NCBI RefSeq assembly: GCF_002252565.1
Contig: NZ_NPML01000013.1
Coordinates: forward strand, 248,001-312,000
Direction of reading: 5' to 3'
Length of the DNA: 64,000 nt
DNA from: Petroclostridium xylanilyticum
GTDB lineage: Bacteria; Bacillota; Clostridia; SK-Y3
Shown here piece after piece: positions 7,656 to 16,891 of the stretch (its first letter is position 1; each line of letters begins with the position of its first letter). Both the position numbers and the translations under genes were made by a program. The notes below the pieces were generated by a model. That model was not told the origin of the DNA and ran no database searches. It saw nothing but the letters and a program-made list of their open reading frames with translations.

Positions 7656-8813
7656 TTACCCTATTCTATATTTACCGACGATTTCTTTTACACTCTGTAT
7701 AACATATTCTACATCTTCGCTTTGCATCTTAGGAAACAAAGGAAGGGTTATCATCCTATCGTAAAGCTTTTCGGCATGAGGACATAGACCCTTTTGATAG
7801 CCGAGTTTTTGGTAATAGGGATGGTAATATACTGGAATGTAATGCACATTTACCCCTATATTTCTACTCCGTAACTCTTGAAAAATCTCTTTTCTTCCTA
7901 CTGCTAACTTTTGTAATTCCAGCTGTATAATATATAAATGCCAGGCAGAAATAGTCTGTGGAAGTTGATAAGGGATAACGATTCCTTCTATATCTTTAAA
8001 AGCATCGTTATATTGTTTTACATACTTCCTTCTCTTTTCCAAAAATAATTCCAGCTTTTTCAACTGACTTATACCTAAAGCAGCCTGGAAATCTGTAATC
8101 CTGTAATTATATCCTAAAAAATGCTGTTCATAATACCATGGCCCTTCATCCTTCGTCATTTTTTCAACATCTCGCGTAATTCCATGGGTTCTAAATATTA
8201 GTAATTTCTCATATAATTCTTTACTATTTGTTGTAATAGCTCCACCTTCACCCGTCGTGATGTGCTTAACAGGGTGGAAGCTAAAAGTAGTCATATCTCC
8301 GATGCTGCCGATTTTTTTTCCTTTATATTCGGCACCTAGTGCATGGGCGCCATCTTCAATTACCATTAAATCATATTCTTTTGCAATCTTTATAATCTCG
8401 TCCATGTCACAGGGTTGCCCGGTAAAATGCACTGGAATAATTGCCTTTGTCTTCTTGGTAATCTTTTTTCTAATTTCATCAGGATGAATATTATATGTAG
8501 CGGGATCAATATCTGCAAAAACAGGTTTTGCTCCCATATATAGGACACAATTGGCTGAAGCTGCAAATGTTATAGGTGAAGTAATTACCTCATCCCCTTC
8601 TTGAATGCCCGCTGCAAAACAAGCCGCATGAAGTGCTGCAGTACCATTGGCTATGGCTACTGCATACTCAGCTCCTGCCACCTCTTTAAGCTTTTCTTCA
8701 AATTGCTTTATCTTAGGGCCAGTAGTGAGATAATCACTCTTTAATGTTTTAATCACCGCCTGAACATCATCCTCATCAATCCACTGTTGTCCATAAGGAA
8801 TAAAACTTCTCAT
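7656..8813 (-). CDS. pseC: UDP-4-keto-6-deoxy-sugar aminotransferase, PseC type
   Basis: A DegT/DnrJ/EryC1 PLP aminotransferase of 385 residues. The PLP lysine is Lys183 in SFHPVKHITTGEGG, the wording typical of PseC, which puts an amino group on C4 of UDP-2-acetamido-2,6-dideoxy-4-keto-altrose in pseudaminic acid synthesis. Upstream motifs include NGTAALHAA and EDGAHALGA. Reading frames extend to 8942, but GGAG 8 nt before the ATG at 8811-8813 and the family start RSFIPYGQQ fix the start there. It follows pseG by 35 bases. LegC-type activity is less likely because the neighbours are PseG and PseI. Confidence 0.9.
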   Translation of the reverse strand: MRSFIPYGQQWIDEDDVQAVIKTLKSDYLTTGPKIKQFEEKLKEVAGAEYAVAIANGTAALHAACFAAGIQEGDEVITSPITFAASANCVLYMGAKPVFADIDPATYNIHPDEIRKKITKKTKAIIPVHFTGQPCDMDEIIKIAKEYDLMVIEDGAHALGAEYKGKKIGSIGDMTTFSFHPVKHITTGEGGAITTNSKELYEKLLIFRTHGITRDVEKMTKDEGPWYYEQHFLGYNYRITDFQAALGISQLKKLELFLEKRRKYVKQYNDAFKDIEGIVIPYQLPQTISAWHLYIIQLELQKLAVGRKEIFQELRSRNIGVNVHYIPVYYHPYYQKLGYQKGLCPHAEKLYDRMITLPLFPKMQSEDVEYVIQSVKEIVGKYRIG

Positions 8814-8848
8814 ACTTTTTCTCCTTACCAAATTAAACTTAAGATGCA

Positions 8849-9901
8849 TCAATCTACTATAGCTCGTGCCAGAATTTCTCTTGCAACCCGCTGCGTGCCG
8901 TAGCCGTCTACCACCTTTTGATTTTGATTGGCTAAATAACATCTTCTATTATAATCATTGCATAAGGACTTTAATTGATTTATAAAAGGTTTCTCTTTCA
9001 GTTGATGATACCAGCCTAAAGATTGCATATAACCGAGTTCATCAAATTTTTGGACTAACTGCTCCTGGTTGTCTGCCATGATCAATGCAAGAGCAGGTGT
9101 ACCGCAGGCACATAGCTCATAAAGTGTACTTCCTCCTGCGGATATGGCTATATCAGAACAGAGCATAATCTCTGACATGTATTTTACATTCTGATATAAA
9201 ACTAAATTGGAATAATGCTTACTCAATTCTTCCAATTGCTCAATATTTTTAAATCCTCCGCCAATGACCACATTTAATTTAATATTTTTAAAATATTCAT
9301 CCCTTAGAATCCACTGTGCTATTTTGAGACTCAGATGATATGGATCTGTTCCACCCGTGGTAATCATAATTTCTTTTACTTCATGATTTATAATTCTTTT
9401 AGGAAGATTCCTGAATTCATCCCGTATAAGGTTATATTTCAGTCCTAAAAGCATTAATTCATTGTCGGAATATTTTATATATTTTTCATATTCCCCGGTA
9501 AGATTTCCATTGATAAGAATATCCACAGGATATACAAATCTGTTTAAATCATCGATGTATGCTATTCTCTTAAGATGAGGCCTTAAAGCTTGAAAATACA
9601 TCTCGTCTACCAAATAAGTATCGACAATTAATAACTCTATATCATACTTGGCGATAAGACAGATTAGTGCGGATGTTTCCCAATAAAAGTCCGATATTCC
9701 TATGTCATTTGAAGACGTTTCATGAGCTAACCGAATAACGTTAAAGCTCTCATCCGATATCTTGTTAATACCTTCCTGTATCCTGCTAAAAAAATATATT
9801 GCACATCCTGCATTTCTAAACTCTTTCGCCAGGGATATACAACGCATGACATGCCCCATCCCGATTTCAATGCCGCCATCTACTCTAAAAGCGATATTCA
9901 T
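8849..9901 (-). CDS. pseG: UDP-2,4-diacetamido-trideoxy-altropyranose hydrolase, PseG
   Basis: PseG removes UDP to free the 2,4-diacetamido-2,4,6-trideoxy-altropyranose that PseI condenses with PEP. It has the GT-B fold motifs of the family: GIEIGMGHVMRC with His17 at the position of the catalytic His of the Campylobacter enzyme, TGGTDPYHLSL in the middle and SAGGSTLYELCACGTPAL in the nucleotide site. At 350 residues it is a little longer than the shortest homologues but no PseH acetyltransferase domain is fused to either end. Start at 9901 follows GGGTGA; an upstream in-frame ATG lacks a site. Confidence 0.9.
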   Translation of the reverse strand: MNIAFRVDGGIEIGMGHVMRCISLAKEFRNAGCAIYFFSRIQEGINKISDESFNVIRLAHETSSNDIGISDFYWETSALICLIAKYDIELLIVDTYLVDEMYFQALRPHLKRIAYIDDLNRFVYPVDILINGNLTGEYEKYIKYSDNELMLLGLKYNLIRDEFRNLPKRIINHEVKEIMITTGGTDPYHLSLKIAQWILRDEYFKNIKLNVVIGGGFKNIEQLEELSKHYSNLVLYQNVKYMSEIMLCSDIAISAGGSTLYELCACGTPALALIMADNQEQLVQKFDELGYMQSLGWYHQLKEKPFINQLKSLCNDYNRRCYLANQNQKVVDGYGTQRVAREILARAIVD

Positions 9902-9920
9902 AGGCTTCACCCGCTGACTG

Positions 9921-10658
9921 CTATACATGCTTTTGTACAATATCCTGATTAATAGACGCTACCTCCGGATGGGCATCAAGATATCGAATAATTTCATCAA
10001 CGGTAAAGTAGCTTCCTTCTTCATAAAGACCATTATAAATATTAGAAACTACCTCAAAATCTTCAGGAGTATCTACACATAAGCGATAATGTGGTCTTCT
10101 CCATTCTTCCTTGGCCACCAACTTTGAAACTGAAAATATCTCAGGATGTCTATACATATACAAAGTCACATGCTCCCTATACATCTCTTTATGAGCAAGT
10201 TGGTTAGCTTTCATTAAAGCTTCTTTAGTGAAAATCTCTGCATCAAACCCCCTTGCAAAAGTGTCAGGAACATCTACTCTCATGTAATCTACGTTACTAC
10301 TTACAAATTTTTCTGCCAGTTCATCAATTACTTCCGCTGAAACCAACGGACAATCACCTGTTACACGAATGATGTAATCTCCTCCAATAGCTTTTACTGC
10401 GTCTACATATCTTCTTAGGACATCTTCCTCATTTCCGCGGAACAAAACAGCATCTGTATTTTGAATTTTTTGAGCTAAAATATCATTTTCAGTATTTGCA
10501 GATGTTGCGACTATAATTTTATCAATGGTTCTAGCCTTTTTTAACCTTTTAACAATGTGTTCAATCATCGGGATTCCGCAAAGTTCCTTAATAACCTTTC
10601 CTGGTAAACGCTCTGATCCTATTCTAGCCTGTATAATACATACTACCTCTTTTTTCAT
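9921..10658 (-). CDS. pseF: CMP-nonulosonate cytidylyltransferase (PseF/SpsF family)
   Basis: A 245-residue nucleotidyltransferase with the N-terminal signature QARIGSERLPGKV, metal-binding VTGDCPLV and the later DTPEDFEVV. The family activates pseudaminic or related nonulosonic acids with CTP to give the CMP-sugar used by transferases. The start at 10658 is supported by AAGGGGG before it and by the position of the first beta strand; a longer frame reaches 10700. It lies between pseI and pseG in the same transcription unit, which supports PseF rather than another SpsF-type role. Confidence 0.85.
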   Translation of the reverse strand: MKKEVVCIIQARIGSERLPGKVIKELCGIPMIEHIVKRLKKARTIDKIIVATSANTENDILAQKIQNTDAVLFRGNEEDVLRRYVDAVKAIGGDYIIRVTGDCPLVSAEVIDELAEKFVSSNVDYMRVDVPDTFARGFDAEIFTKEALMKANQLAHKEMYREHVTLYMYRHPEIFSVSKLVAKEEWRRPHYRLCVDTPEDFEVVSNIYNGLYEEGSYFTVDEIIRYLDAHPEVASINQDIVQKHV

Positions 10659-10766
10659 GCTAGCAGCCCCCTTACGCTTATGTATTGAACTACTTCCCAA
10701 TCGTTTTTAGTAACTCTTCAAATCTATGTTCATATTCCACTTGCTATCCATTTATATAAAAATCAT

Positions 10767-11813
10767 TCATATCTTATCCCATGTAATTGGCTCATTTTTT
10801 TTAATATCATTTTGTGCTACTCTTCCTACCACGATATCAAAATATTTGGGCATAAGCCCTATTCCTGGCCGTAAAACAGCAAGCATATCTTCTGTAATGA
10901 TAGTACCTTTTGGAATGTCTGTCTTTGCAAAGATGCTTCTTCTTCCTCGTCGATGATGTATTTCTTCTACTTGTGCTAATGCTTTGACAGGGGAACCGAT
11001 AGCTTTTTCCGTATCCCTGATGGCTTTTACCATAGCCTTTAACTCATGCGGTTCTATGGCAAATTTATGGTCCGGTCCTTTCAGTTTGCGGTCCAGTGTA
11101 AAATGTTTTTCAATCACTTTAGCCCCCCTGGCAACTGCAGCAATGGGAACGGTCATGCCTAAAGTATGATCTGAATACCCTATAGGGACCTGAAATGCTT
11201 GTTTCATAGTATCCATCGCTGCAAGATTGACTTCTTCCACAGGCATAGGATAGCTGATACCGCAATGAAGCAATACGACTTGTTCATTCCCCTGTCCATA
11301 AATAGCCTGTAATGCCTCTTCAATTTCCCCCATTGCAGCCATTCCTGTTGATAAGATAATTGGCTTTTGTTTTTTGGCAATATATTTTAAAAAAGGAATA
11401 TCCACCATCTCAAAAGAAGCAATTTTGTAACATTCCATACCTAATGCGTCCAATTCTTCTACTGCATCATAATCAAAAGGTGTGGATAAAAACATGATTC
11501 CTTTTTCATCTGCATACCTTTTCAGTTCGGTCTGCCATTCTCTCGGAAGTTCCAACCCTTTATACAACTCAAAAAGGGTAGGTACTCCTTCATATTCCTG
11601 TCCCAATTGCATAATAGGATGAGAAATATTCGCCGCTATCTTGTCTGCCGTAAAGGTCTGAAACTTCACAGCATCCGCCCCCGCTTCTACAGCCACATCG
11701 ATGAGCTTCTTAGCCTGTCCCAGATCCCGGTCATGATTGCTGCCTGCTTCGGCAATGATAAAACAGGGATAAGTGTCTCCTATGAATCTATTACCAACTT
11801 TTATCTTTCTCAT
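10767..11813 (-). CDS. pseI: Pseudaminic acid synthase (NeuB family)
   Basis: PseI condenses a 2,4-diacetamido-trideoxy hexose with phosphoenolpyruvate to make pseudaminic acid. The 348-residue protein has the NeuB TIM barrel (IIAEAGSNHDRDL, DAVKFQTF, STPFD, IILSTGMA, HCGISYPMP, GYSDHT, EKHFTLDRKLKGPDH) and a C-terminal SAF antifreeze-like domain (RRGRRSIFA onward). Length and wording fit PseI better than sialate or legionaminate synthases, in line with the adjacent PseG. A degenerate HAD fragment and an ATP-grasp gene precede it in the transcript. Confidence 0.9.
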   Translation of the reverse strand: MRKIKVGNRFIGDTYPCFIIAEAGSNHDRDLGQAKKLIDVAVEAGADAVKFQTFTADKIAANISHPIMQLGQEYEGVPTLFELYKGLELPREWQTELKRYADEKGIMFLSTPFDYDAVEELDALGMECYKIASFEMVDIPFLKYIAKKQKPIILSTGMAAMGEIEEALQAIYGQGNEQVVLLHCGISYPMPVEEVNLAAMDTMKQAFQVPIGYSDHTLGMTVPIAAVARGAKVIEKHFTLDRKLKGPDHKFAIEPHELKAMVKAIRDTEKAIGSPVKALAQVEEIHHRRGRRSIFAKTDIPKGTIITEDMLAVLRPGIGLMPKYFDIVVGRVAQNDIKKNEPITWDKI

Positions 11814-11875
11814 ATATTCTCTCTCCTATCATAAGTTCCTTTAAAATATATCTCGTACTACAAAATTACTTTAGC

Positions 11876-12005
11876 TTATTTTAAAAATTTTTCTACCTCA
11901 TACAGGTTTCGAACTATAAAATCAGCCTCATAATCTTCATTTAAAAAAATATTTACAAAATTCATTATATAAAGTATCATCCAGGTCAAATACAATTCCT
12001 TTCAT
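11876..12005 (-). pseudogene. HAD-family phosphatase remnant
   Basis: An ATG at 12003-12005 overlaps the ATP-grasp stop codon (ATGA), then opens with MKGIVFDLDDTLYNEF, the DxDxT motif of haloacid-dehalogenase phosphatases, and stops after 22 codons. One base out of frame, sequence reading EDYEADFIVRNLYEVEKFL runs to a stop at 11876-11878 and looks like a normal C-terminal end. The centre of the gene, including the other HAD motifs, has been deleted. The intact ancestor was probably translationally coupled to the ATP-grasp gene. Confidence 0.75.
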
Positions 12006-12919
12006 ATAAATACCGCCTCATCATATCTGAGCATGGTAATTTCTTTGAACTGACCAATCAAAGGTTCTACCTTTTCCCCCATTGCCATCTTCTTTAAAAT
12101 CGTTCCATAATCCACTCCTGCCTCAAAGGTTAAAGGAACCCCTCCACCTACTCTGGGATTAATCTCTATAAACTTAATATCTCCCTGTGCTGTCTTGATA
12201 CACTGTATTGTAATAGGGCCTATCGCCCCCAGTTTCTCACATACATCTACTGCTGCATCAATGATTGCAGCATCCTTGCATGTCCTGGATTTTGATACTT
12301 CTCCAGCCCTGACTTCCAACCGTTCTCTTGGAACAACTGAAACCGGCCTGCCGTCCATGCCGCAAATGCAGTCTATTGTGTACTCTTTCCCTTCTACAAA
12401 TTCCTGAACAATAGGGTTTTTTATCCTGTTAAAATAAAAATACAATTCCTCCGTATTGTTTGCCTTAAAAGCTTGCTGGCTTCCCATTCCTGTTCTGGGC
12501 TTTATAAACAGGGGAAAATTATATCCTTCTTCCAAGGATATATAACTTTTGGGAGTGTTGATATCATTATCTAAAAAGAATTTATATGTTGCCCATTTGT
12601 CGTTGCATGTAGCCAATACGGTTTTATTAGATAACATTAAAAAAGTTCCTATAGCTTTTAACTGCTTGCGATAAGCATCTAATAAAATAAATTCTTGCTC
12701 ATATAATGGAAGTATAATATTAACTTTTTCTTTTTGACAAATGTCAAGTAATTTATCAATGTATGAGTCCTCACTAAATCTTACAGTCTGATAAAAACTA
12801 CTTACAAAAAATCTTGCAGGTACAAGTTCAGAACAATCTATTCCAATCACTTCAAAGTGCTTTCTTAAATGTTTTATAAGCTGAACCCTTTTCCCTATAG
12901 CAGTAACCAATAATCGCAT
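12002..12919 (-). CDS. ATP-grasp domain protein of the nonulosonic acid cluster
   Basis: A 305-residue ATP-grasp enzyme: N-terminal Rossmann-like pre-domain (LLVTAIGKRVQLIKHL), ATP-binding core with KPRTGMGSQQAF, the QEFVEGKEYTID strand and the metal site FIEINPRVGGG. Such proteins ligate a carboxylate to an amine or thiol through an acyl phosphate. It resembles the carbamoyl-phosphate-synthase-like proteins often found beside sialic and legionaminic acid genes. Here it precedes pseI and once had a HAD partner. A role in acylating or amidating the nonulosonic acid is plausible; the substrate cannot be read from the sequence. Confidence 0.85.
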   Translation of the reverse strand: MRLLVTAIGKRVQLIKHLRKHFEVIGIDCSELVPARFFVSSFYQTVRFSEDSYIDKLLDICQKEKVNIILPLYEQEFILLDAYRKQLKAIGTFLMLSNKTVLATCNDKWATYKFFLDNDINTPKSYISLEEGYNFPLFIKPRTGMGSQQAFKANNTEELYFYFNRIKNPIVQEFVEGKEYTIDCICGMDGRPVSVVPRERLEVRAGEVSKSRTCKDAAIIDAAVDVCEKLGAIGPITIQCIKTAQGDIKFIEINPRVGGGVPLTFEAGVDYGTILKKMAMGEKVEPLIGQFKEITMLRYDEAVFI

Positions 12920-12950
12920 ATAAAATCCTCTATTCTTAACGAAAGGTTAT

Positions 12951-14087
12951 TTATCTGGAAACTAAATCCAAATACAAATTATTATAATTTTCTATCATTG
13001 CTTTTGTCGAAAAACATTTTTCATAAAACCCATAGGCAACCTCTACTAAAAAGTTAGTATCTTTTTTTAAAGTAGATAGAACTTGTCCTAAAATTGACAT
13101 TAGCGAAGTAGCATCATTAGCTTTAAACAAATATCCAGTATGTCTATCATCAATAATCTCTTTAAATATAGGAATATTACTTGCAATAACAGGCACTTTT
13201 TCTCTAAAAGCTTCTAATACGGTAAGTGGTAACCCTTCACTATTGGAAGGCAAGACAAGGCAATCAAATTCTCTTAAATATTTGCTTGCATTTTGTTTAT
13301 AACCATAGAACTTTACAAATTGTTCTACTCCATATTGTGCTGCACGTTCTTCTAAAACAGGAATTAAATCGCCTTCACCAATAAAAACACACACTGCCTT
13401 ATGCGTCTTAACAATTTGATTAAACACATCTAATAAAAGAGATTGGTTTTTTCGTTCACAAACCGTACCGATACATCCAATAACCTTAAACCCTTTTTCT
13501 TTAAAACTTTTTATCTCTAATAATGTTTCATCACTGCCGCCAACATCTACATTACTTTCAGTTACACCATTATAAATAACTTTAATTTTTTCCCTATCTA
13601 CTCCTTTTTCTTCTAAAAGATTTTTATCACTTTTGGAGACAGCCACAATCTGATCCAATCCGTTCATAATGATTATATCCATTTTTTCATGTAAAAGAGA
13701 TTTATTAGTTCCCCAACCGTGCATTGTCTGGAGTACAGGAATATATTTCCTTTTGCCGGACCTTGCAATTACCCCGACAAACCCAGGAATTGCTGCATGA
13801 GCATGAATTATATCAATATTATTTTTATAAATTATATCTCTTGCTGCTCCGGCGACTTCAAGATTAAGATGAAGTTCCCGTTTGAACATAGAATCTATTT
13901 GATATATGCATACACCATTATCTTTTAGACCTTCTATGTATTCATCGTAATTACAATATCCGGGCTCTGAAGTTTTGCCTGTAATGACCGTTACATGATA
14001 CCCCATATTATGTTGGGCAAGTGCCAGTTCATAGATAATCCTGCCGGCCCCCCCCTGTAAAAAGGTTGTTAAATGTAATATATTCAA
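12951..14087 (-). CDS. Family 4 glycosyltransferase
   Basis: A 378-residue GT-B enzyme. The N-terminal domain starts NILHLTTFLQGGAGRI and the C-terminal nucleotide domain has the GT4 sequence GCIGTVCERKNQSLLL and the E-x7-E acidic motif in SNSEGLPLTVLEAFREK. No membrane helix. It is one of six glycosyltransferases in the island and follows the GT2 gene at 14164 by 77 bases. The donor is unknown; in this setting candidates are UDP-diacetamido-uronic acid and other nucleotide sugars made by neighbouring genes. Confidence 0.88.
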   Translation of the reverse strand: MNILHLTTFLQGGAGRIIYELALAQHNMGYHVTVITGKTSEPGYCNYDEYIEGLKDNGVCIYQIDSMFKRELHLNLEVAGAARDIIYKNNIDIIHAHAAIPGFVGVIARSGKRKYIPVLQTMHGWGTNKSLLHEKMDIIIMNGLDQIVAVSKSDKNLLEEKGVDREKIKVIYNGVTESNVDVGGSDETLLEIKSFKEKGFKVIGCIGTVCERKNQSLLLDVFNQIVKTHKAVCVFIGEGDLIPVLEERAAQYGVEQFVKFYGYKQNASKYLREFDCLVLPSNSEGLPLTVLEAFREKVPVIASNIPIFKEIIDDRHTGYLFKANDATSLMSILGQVLSTLKKDTNFLVEVAYGFYEKCFSTKAMIENYNNLYLDLVSR

Positions 14088-14163
14088 TGGTAGACCTCCA
14101 AATACATAAATATAATTAACCCATAGTTCCTAACTGCAGTTTACCAACTCTATAATAAATTCG

Positions 14164-15195
14164 TTATGAAAAAACGAAATAGTTTTTGTTTCTTTTTAGT
14201 CCATTCTCATTTAAAAAGCTTATTATCCGTTCTCTCTCTATATTCCACATAGTAATAATTATATCATCACTTGTTATATTTCTCATAACTTCCTCAGGAG
14301 AAATAATAGGCAATCCATTCTTATTTTTCCCCCATGAGGTTTCATCAAAGTCAGTGAAGCATTTTACTATAGCTTGGTATTTTGGATCCCTCAATTCTTC
14401 TTCTAAATATCCTGCAAATTCTTTTATCCCCCAAATAATAACATTCTTTCTATTTTGAACATTTAAAAAGTTATTTTTTATAAATTCTAATTTGATTCTT
14501 AAAGAGACTTTGACTTGTTCTGTTCTTTTGACTTGACTTATTCCTTCATTTGGCGTAAATCTACATTTTACTAATATTTCCGGTATTTTATGCACTTTAA
14601 AGTTTCGAGTTAGCAGCCTACTAACAATCTCATAATCTTCTGCAGGGTAATACTTTTCATCATAGACTCCAATGATGTTAAAAATAGCTTTCCTAAACAT
14701 TAATGTAGGATGGGCAAACATTGCCATAACGGTATAATTCTCTTTAATATCTTCATAGTTGCAAATACAATTGGAATAGTCCTGAAATCTTAATATCCCT
14801 TCGCCAAGGTTACCTTCTTCACAAAACATTTCAAACTGTGAACCCACAGCAACATAATTCATATTTGAATCCAGAAATTTTACCTGTTTCTCGATTCTAT
14901 TTAATGTACATATATCACCACAGTCCATTCGTGCCACATATTCACAATCATTATCCAAATGATTAATTCCTTCATTTAGTGCAGCAACAATTCCTTTTTT
15001 GTTAGTGGAATTAACAATTTTTATCTTTTCAGTTCTGTCCCTGTGACTGTTCAATATATTTAAAGTATTGTCATCAGAATGGTCATTTACAATAATAAAC
15101 GTGAAATCTTTATAAGTTTGATTTAAGATATTATTTATAGTGCAATTCAATAGATTTTCACCATTATATACCGGCATAAGTATATTAACCTTCAA
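14164..15195 (-). CDS. GT2 glycosyltransferase with C-terminal Rossmann-like module
   Basis: The first 240 residues are a GT-A fold family 2 transferase: NILMPVYNGENLL, NDHSDDNTL, the ARMDCGD metal site and the AEDYEIVSRL acceptor region. From about residue 250 a separate module begins KNVIIWGIKEFAGYL, followed by a turn with DFDE and a second half ending in NYFVFS; it resembles the nucleotide-binding part of PglD-like proteins, though its glycine motif is degraded. A similar tail is on the GT2 encoded at 16892 and as membrane-anchored proteins at 19124 and 20899. Start chosen at the TTG at 15195, 6 nt after AAGGTG. Confidence 0.87.
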   Translation of the reverse strand: MKVNILMPVYNGENLLNCTINNILNQTYKDFTFIIVNDHSDDNTLNILNSHRDRTEKIKIVNSTNKKGIVAALNEGINHLDNDCEYVARMDCGDICTLNRIEKQVKFLDSNMNYVAVGSQFEMFCEEGNLGEGILRFQDYSNCICNYEDIKENYTVMAMFAHPTLMFRKAIFNIIGVYDEKYYPAEDYEIVSRLLTRNFKVHKIPEILVKCRFTPNEGISQVKRTEQVKVSLRIKLEFIKNNFLNVQNRKNVIIWGIKEFAGYLEEELRDPKYQAIVKCFTDFDETSWGKNKNGLPIISPEEVMRNITSDDIIITMWNIERERIISFLNENGLKRNKNYFVFS

Positions 15196-15228
15196 AAATA
15201 TCACCTTACTTTTTAGTTGTTTATAAAG

Positions 15229-16785
15229 CTAATGTATTAAATTATTTATATCTTTAATGATTACATTTATGTCAAATTTATTTTTAATAGTATCATACGC
15301 AGTTTCCTGCATCTTTTGAAGCATATTTTCGTTATTGACACATATAGTTATGTAATGGGCTAGTTCTTTGTAATTACCATCTTCAAATAAGAAACCATTT
15401 TTATCATGCTCAATTATCTCAGGAATCCCACCTACATTTGAACATATGCATACTTTTGACATTGCCATCGATTCAAGTATACACAGCGGCAAACCTTCTG
15501 TATGTGAAGATAACACAGTAATATAACTGCTATTTAATATATTATCTATATCGTTCCTAAATCCCATAAAACTTACATACTTGCCCACACTAAGCTTTTG
15601 ACTTAATTCTATCAATGTATTTTTTTCAGGGCCATCTCCTATTATAAAAAATCTTAATTGGTCTAAAGTATCTTTATCTATACAGCTGATTGCTTTTATA
15701 AAAACATCCACACCTTTTTCAGCAGATAATCTGCTTATACACACTACGTTCTTTTTATCTGTATTCATTTCATCTATTACCTCATAATTTTTTCTTTTTA
15801 TATTGTTGACATCTATAGAGGATCCATAGATTACTCTTATTAAATGTTCTTTTATTCCTAATTCATGTATATTATTCCTGACCGAATTACTTACCGCAAT
15901 AATGGAATGGTAAAAATCTGAGAATAATCTCAACTGCATGCCTACAGGCTTATTATTCATCACTTCGTAAAACACACCATTATTTATTTTTATGATTTTC
16001 GGCACTTTAGCGAAGATTGAAGCTAAGGTAGCAGGCAAAATTGTATCTGCACCTGCTATTATAACAGCATCTGGCTTTTCTTTCTTCATTACTTTTTTGA
16101 TATAATAATAAAAATTAAAGCTGCAAGCTTCATTATAAACTTTTTCCCTATGCAAATATGTTACTATATTACTCTCTCTGTACATATTATATATTTCACC
16201 ATTAGTATCACATACACAAATAACTGTATAGGCTTTGGATAAACAATTTCCCCATTCATACAATAAAGTCTCTACTCCACCCATCCCATAGGTGTTATTG
16301 ATAAACATAATCTTCTTAATTTGTTCAGGTTGAGTTTTAGTACACTTTCGATATAATTTAAGAAAAGCATTCAATACTGGTAAGATTTTTATTTCATAAG
16401 TATAATAAAATTCTATAAGCTTTTCTTTAAAGGTACACTTATAAGTTACTTTTTCAAGCCGCCGATTATATATCTCTTTTTGGTAAACTTTTATCTTTGA
16501 AAATAATACCCTTAAATTTTCATAATTGGTTCCGTAATTATTACTGTATGCACCTATTAAATAATCTATTTTTTTCTCCTTTATTATTTTTCGAACCTGC
16601 CCAACTACTTTATAAGCACTAATTCTTATATCGTCTTTTTCAAAATAAAGTTCTTTGGCAATACTAGAAAATGTACCTCTATTTTTGGGAAAGGTCAATA
16701 CATATACATTATCTTTATTTGCAATTTGTGATACTACCTTCTTAATCACTTGACTTGAAGCTGAATGAATAACCAACACATTCAA
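15229..16785 (-). CDS. Family 4 glycosyltransferase, long form
   Basis: A 518-residue protein with a roughly 150-residue N-terminal extension before a standard GT4 enzyme. The GT-B part shows INNTYGMGGVETLLYEW at its start, the donor-domain strand VVCISRLSAEKGVDVFIKA and the motif SSHTEGLPLCILESMAMSK. The extension has its own Rossmann-like beginning (NVLVIHSASSQVIKKV) and may be a second, incomplete GT-B half. A TTG start is used with AAAGGATG upstream. It lies between the two GT2 genes that carry Rossmann tails. Confidence 0.86.
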   Translation of the reverse strand: MNVLVIHSASSQVIKKVVSQIANKDNVYVLTFPKNRGTFSSIAKELYFEKDDIRISAYKVVGQVRKIIKEKKIDYLIGAYSNNYGTNYENLRVLFSKIKVYQKEIYNRRLEKVTYKCTFKEKLIEFYYTYEIKILPVLNAFLKLYRKCTKTQPEQIKKIMFINNTYGMGGVETLLYEWGNCLSKAYTVICVCDTNGEIYNMYRESNIVTYLHREKVYNEACSFNFYYYIKKVMKKEKPDAVIIAGADTILPATLASIFAKVPKIIKINNGVFYEVMNNKPVGMQLRLFSDFYHSIIAVSNSVRNNIHELGIKEHLIRVIYGSSIDVNNIKRKNYEVIDEMNTDKKNVVCISRLSAEKGVDVFIKAISCIDKDTLDQLRFFIIGDGPEKNTLIELSQKLSVGKYVSFMGFRNDIDNILNSSYITVLSSHTEGLPLCILESMAMSKVCICSNVGGIPEIIEHDKNGFLFEDGNYKELAHYITICVNNENMLQKMQETAYDTIKNKFDINVIIKDINNLIH

Positions 16786-16891
16786 AGATAGCTACATCCT
16801 TTCAACTTAATTCATAAGAAAGTCATTTTTCTTTAATTCGATTAAGAAATTATCCGATAAATAACAATTTTATGCTATTATATTTCTAAAA

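Noticed and set aside
6617-11813. Legionaminic instead of pseudaminic acid pathway
   Set aside because: There is no NeuC/LegG-type hydrolysing epimerase, and the PseG homologue with His17 and the PseC-type lysine motif favour the pseudaminic route; C5 stereochemistry of the dehydratase remains open.
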